A stretch of DNA of 64,000 nucleotides from assembly GCA_000226015.1 (NCBI GenBank), contig JH154390.1, positions 264,837 through 328,836 of the forward strand, in the 5' to 3' direction. Both the position numbers and the translations under genes were made by a program. Below are positions 63,988 to 64,000 of the stretch, piece after piece (the stretch's first letter is position 1; every line of letters starts with the position of its first letter). The notes under the pieces are model-generated. The model ran no database searches. It saw only the letters and a list, made by a program, of their open reading frames with translations, and was not told where the DNA came from. The DNA is from Mnemiopsis leidyi. Lineage: Eukaryota > Ctenophora > Tentaculata > Lobata > Bolinopsidae.

Positions 63988-64000
63988 CTGACAATCACAA

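Overview
This is animal nuclear DNA, most likely from an invertebrate with a mid-sized, repeat-littered genome. All genes are split by GT-AG introns. The genes include a metazoan-type alpha-tubulin, a SIX-class homeobox gene and a multi-PH signalling scaffold. The non-coding DNA is AT-rich and holds decayed LINE, hAT-like, SINE and foldback elements. I cannot fix the phylum from the sequence alone. Two short N-gaps (18470-18479 and 31968-31978) are each flanked by duplicated sequence, as in a draft assembly.

Positions 1-4575 hold no gene I can support. From about 4576 to 45649 runs one large plus-strand gene. By matching splice phases I could chain 19 coding exons (5650 to 45649) into one open frame of 6294 nt including the stop, or 2097 aa. 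It encodes five PH or PH-like domains, a proline-rich linker, tyrosine docking motifs (YENV, YVNM) and a long basic Ser/Pro tail. It has alternative 5' coding exons, an internal start exon (12212-12264) and a 37-nt microexon (35560-35596).

The 16.5-kb intron 19009-35559 of that gene contains a nested antisense gene (26117-30235) for a NERD-type nuclease domain fused to an SF1 helicase. The same intron holds a decayed LINE 3' end (about 24600-25330), an hAT-like non-autonomous transposon with 8-bp target duplications (30948-32553) and an inverted-repeat element built from a palindromic octadecamer-like motif (22042-22743).

Positions 45650-48900 and 51100-53600 are mosaics of small foldback repeats and a tRNA-derived SINE. 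Between them lies a complete six-exon alpha-tubulin gene on the minus strand (48988-51093, 451 aa). Next is a minus-strand SIX-class homeobox gene (53666-55766, 383 aa), then a plus-strand secreted or membrane-anchored glycoprotein of unknown family (56911-60958). Convergent with it is the 3' part of a minus-strand coiled-coil/PDZ-like/coiled-coil gene (61291-63987, running off the right edge).

The least familiar items are the five-PH scaffold, the nested nuclease-helicase gene and the orphan glycoprotein. All splice models are read by eye from consensus sites and phase agreement, without transcript evidence.
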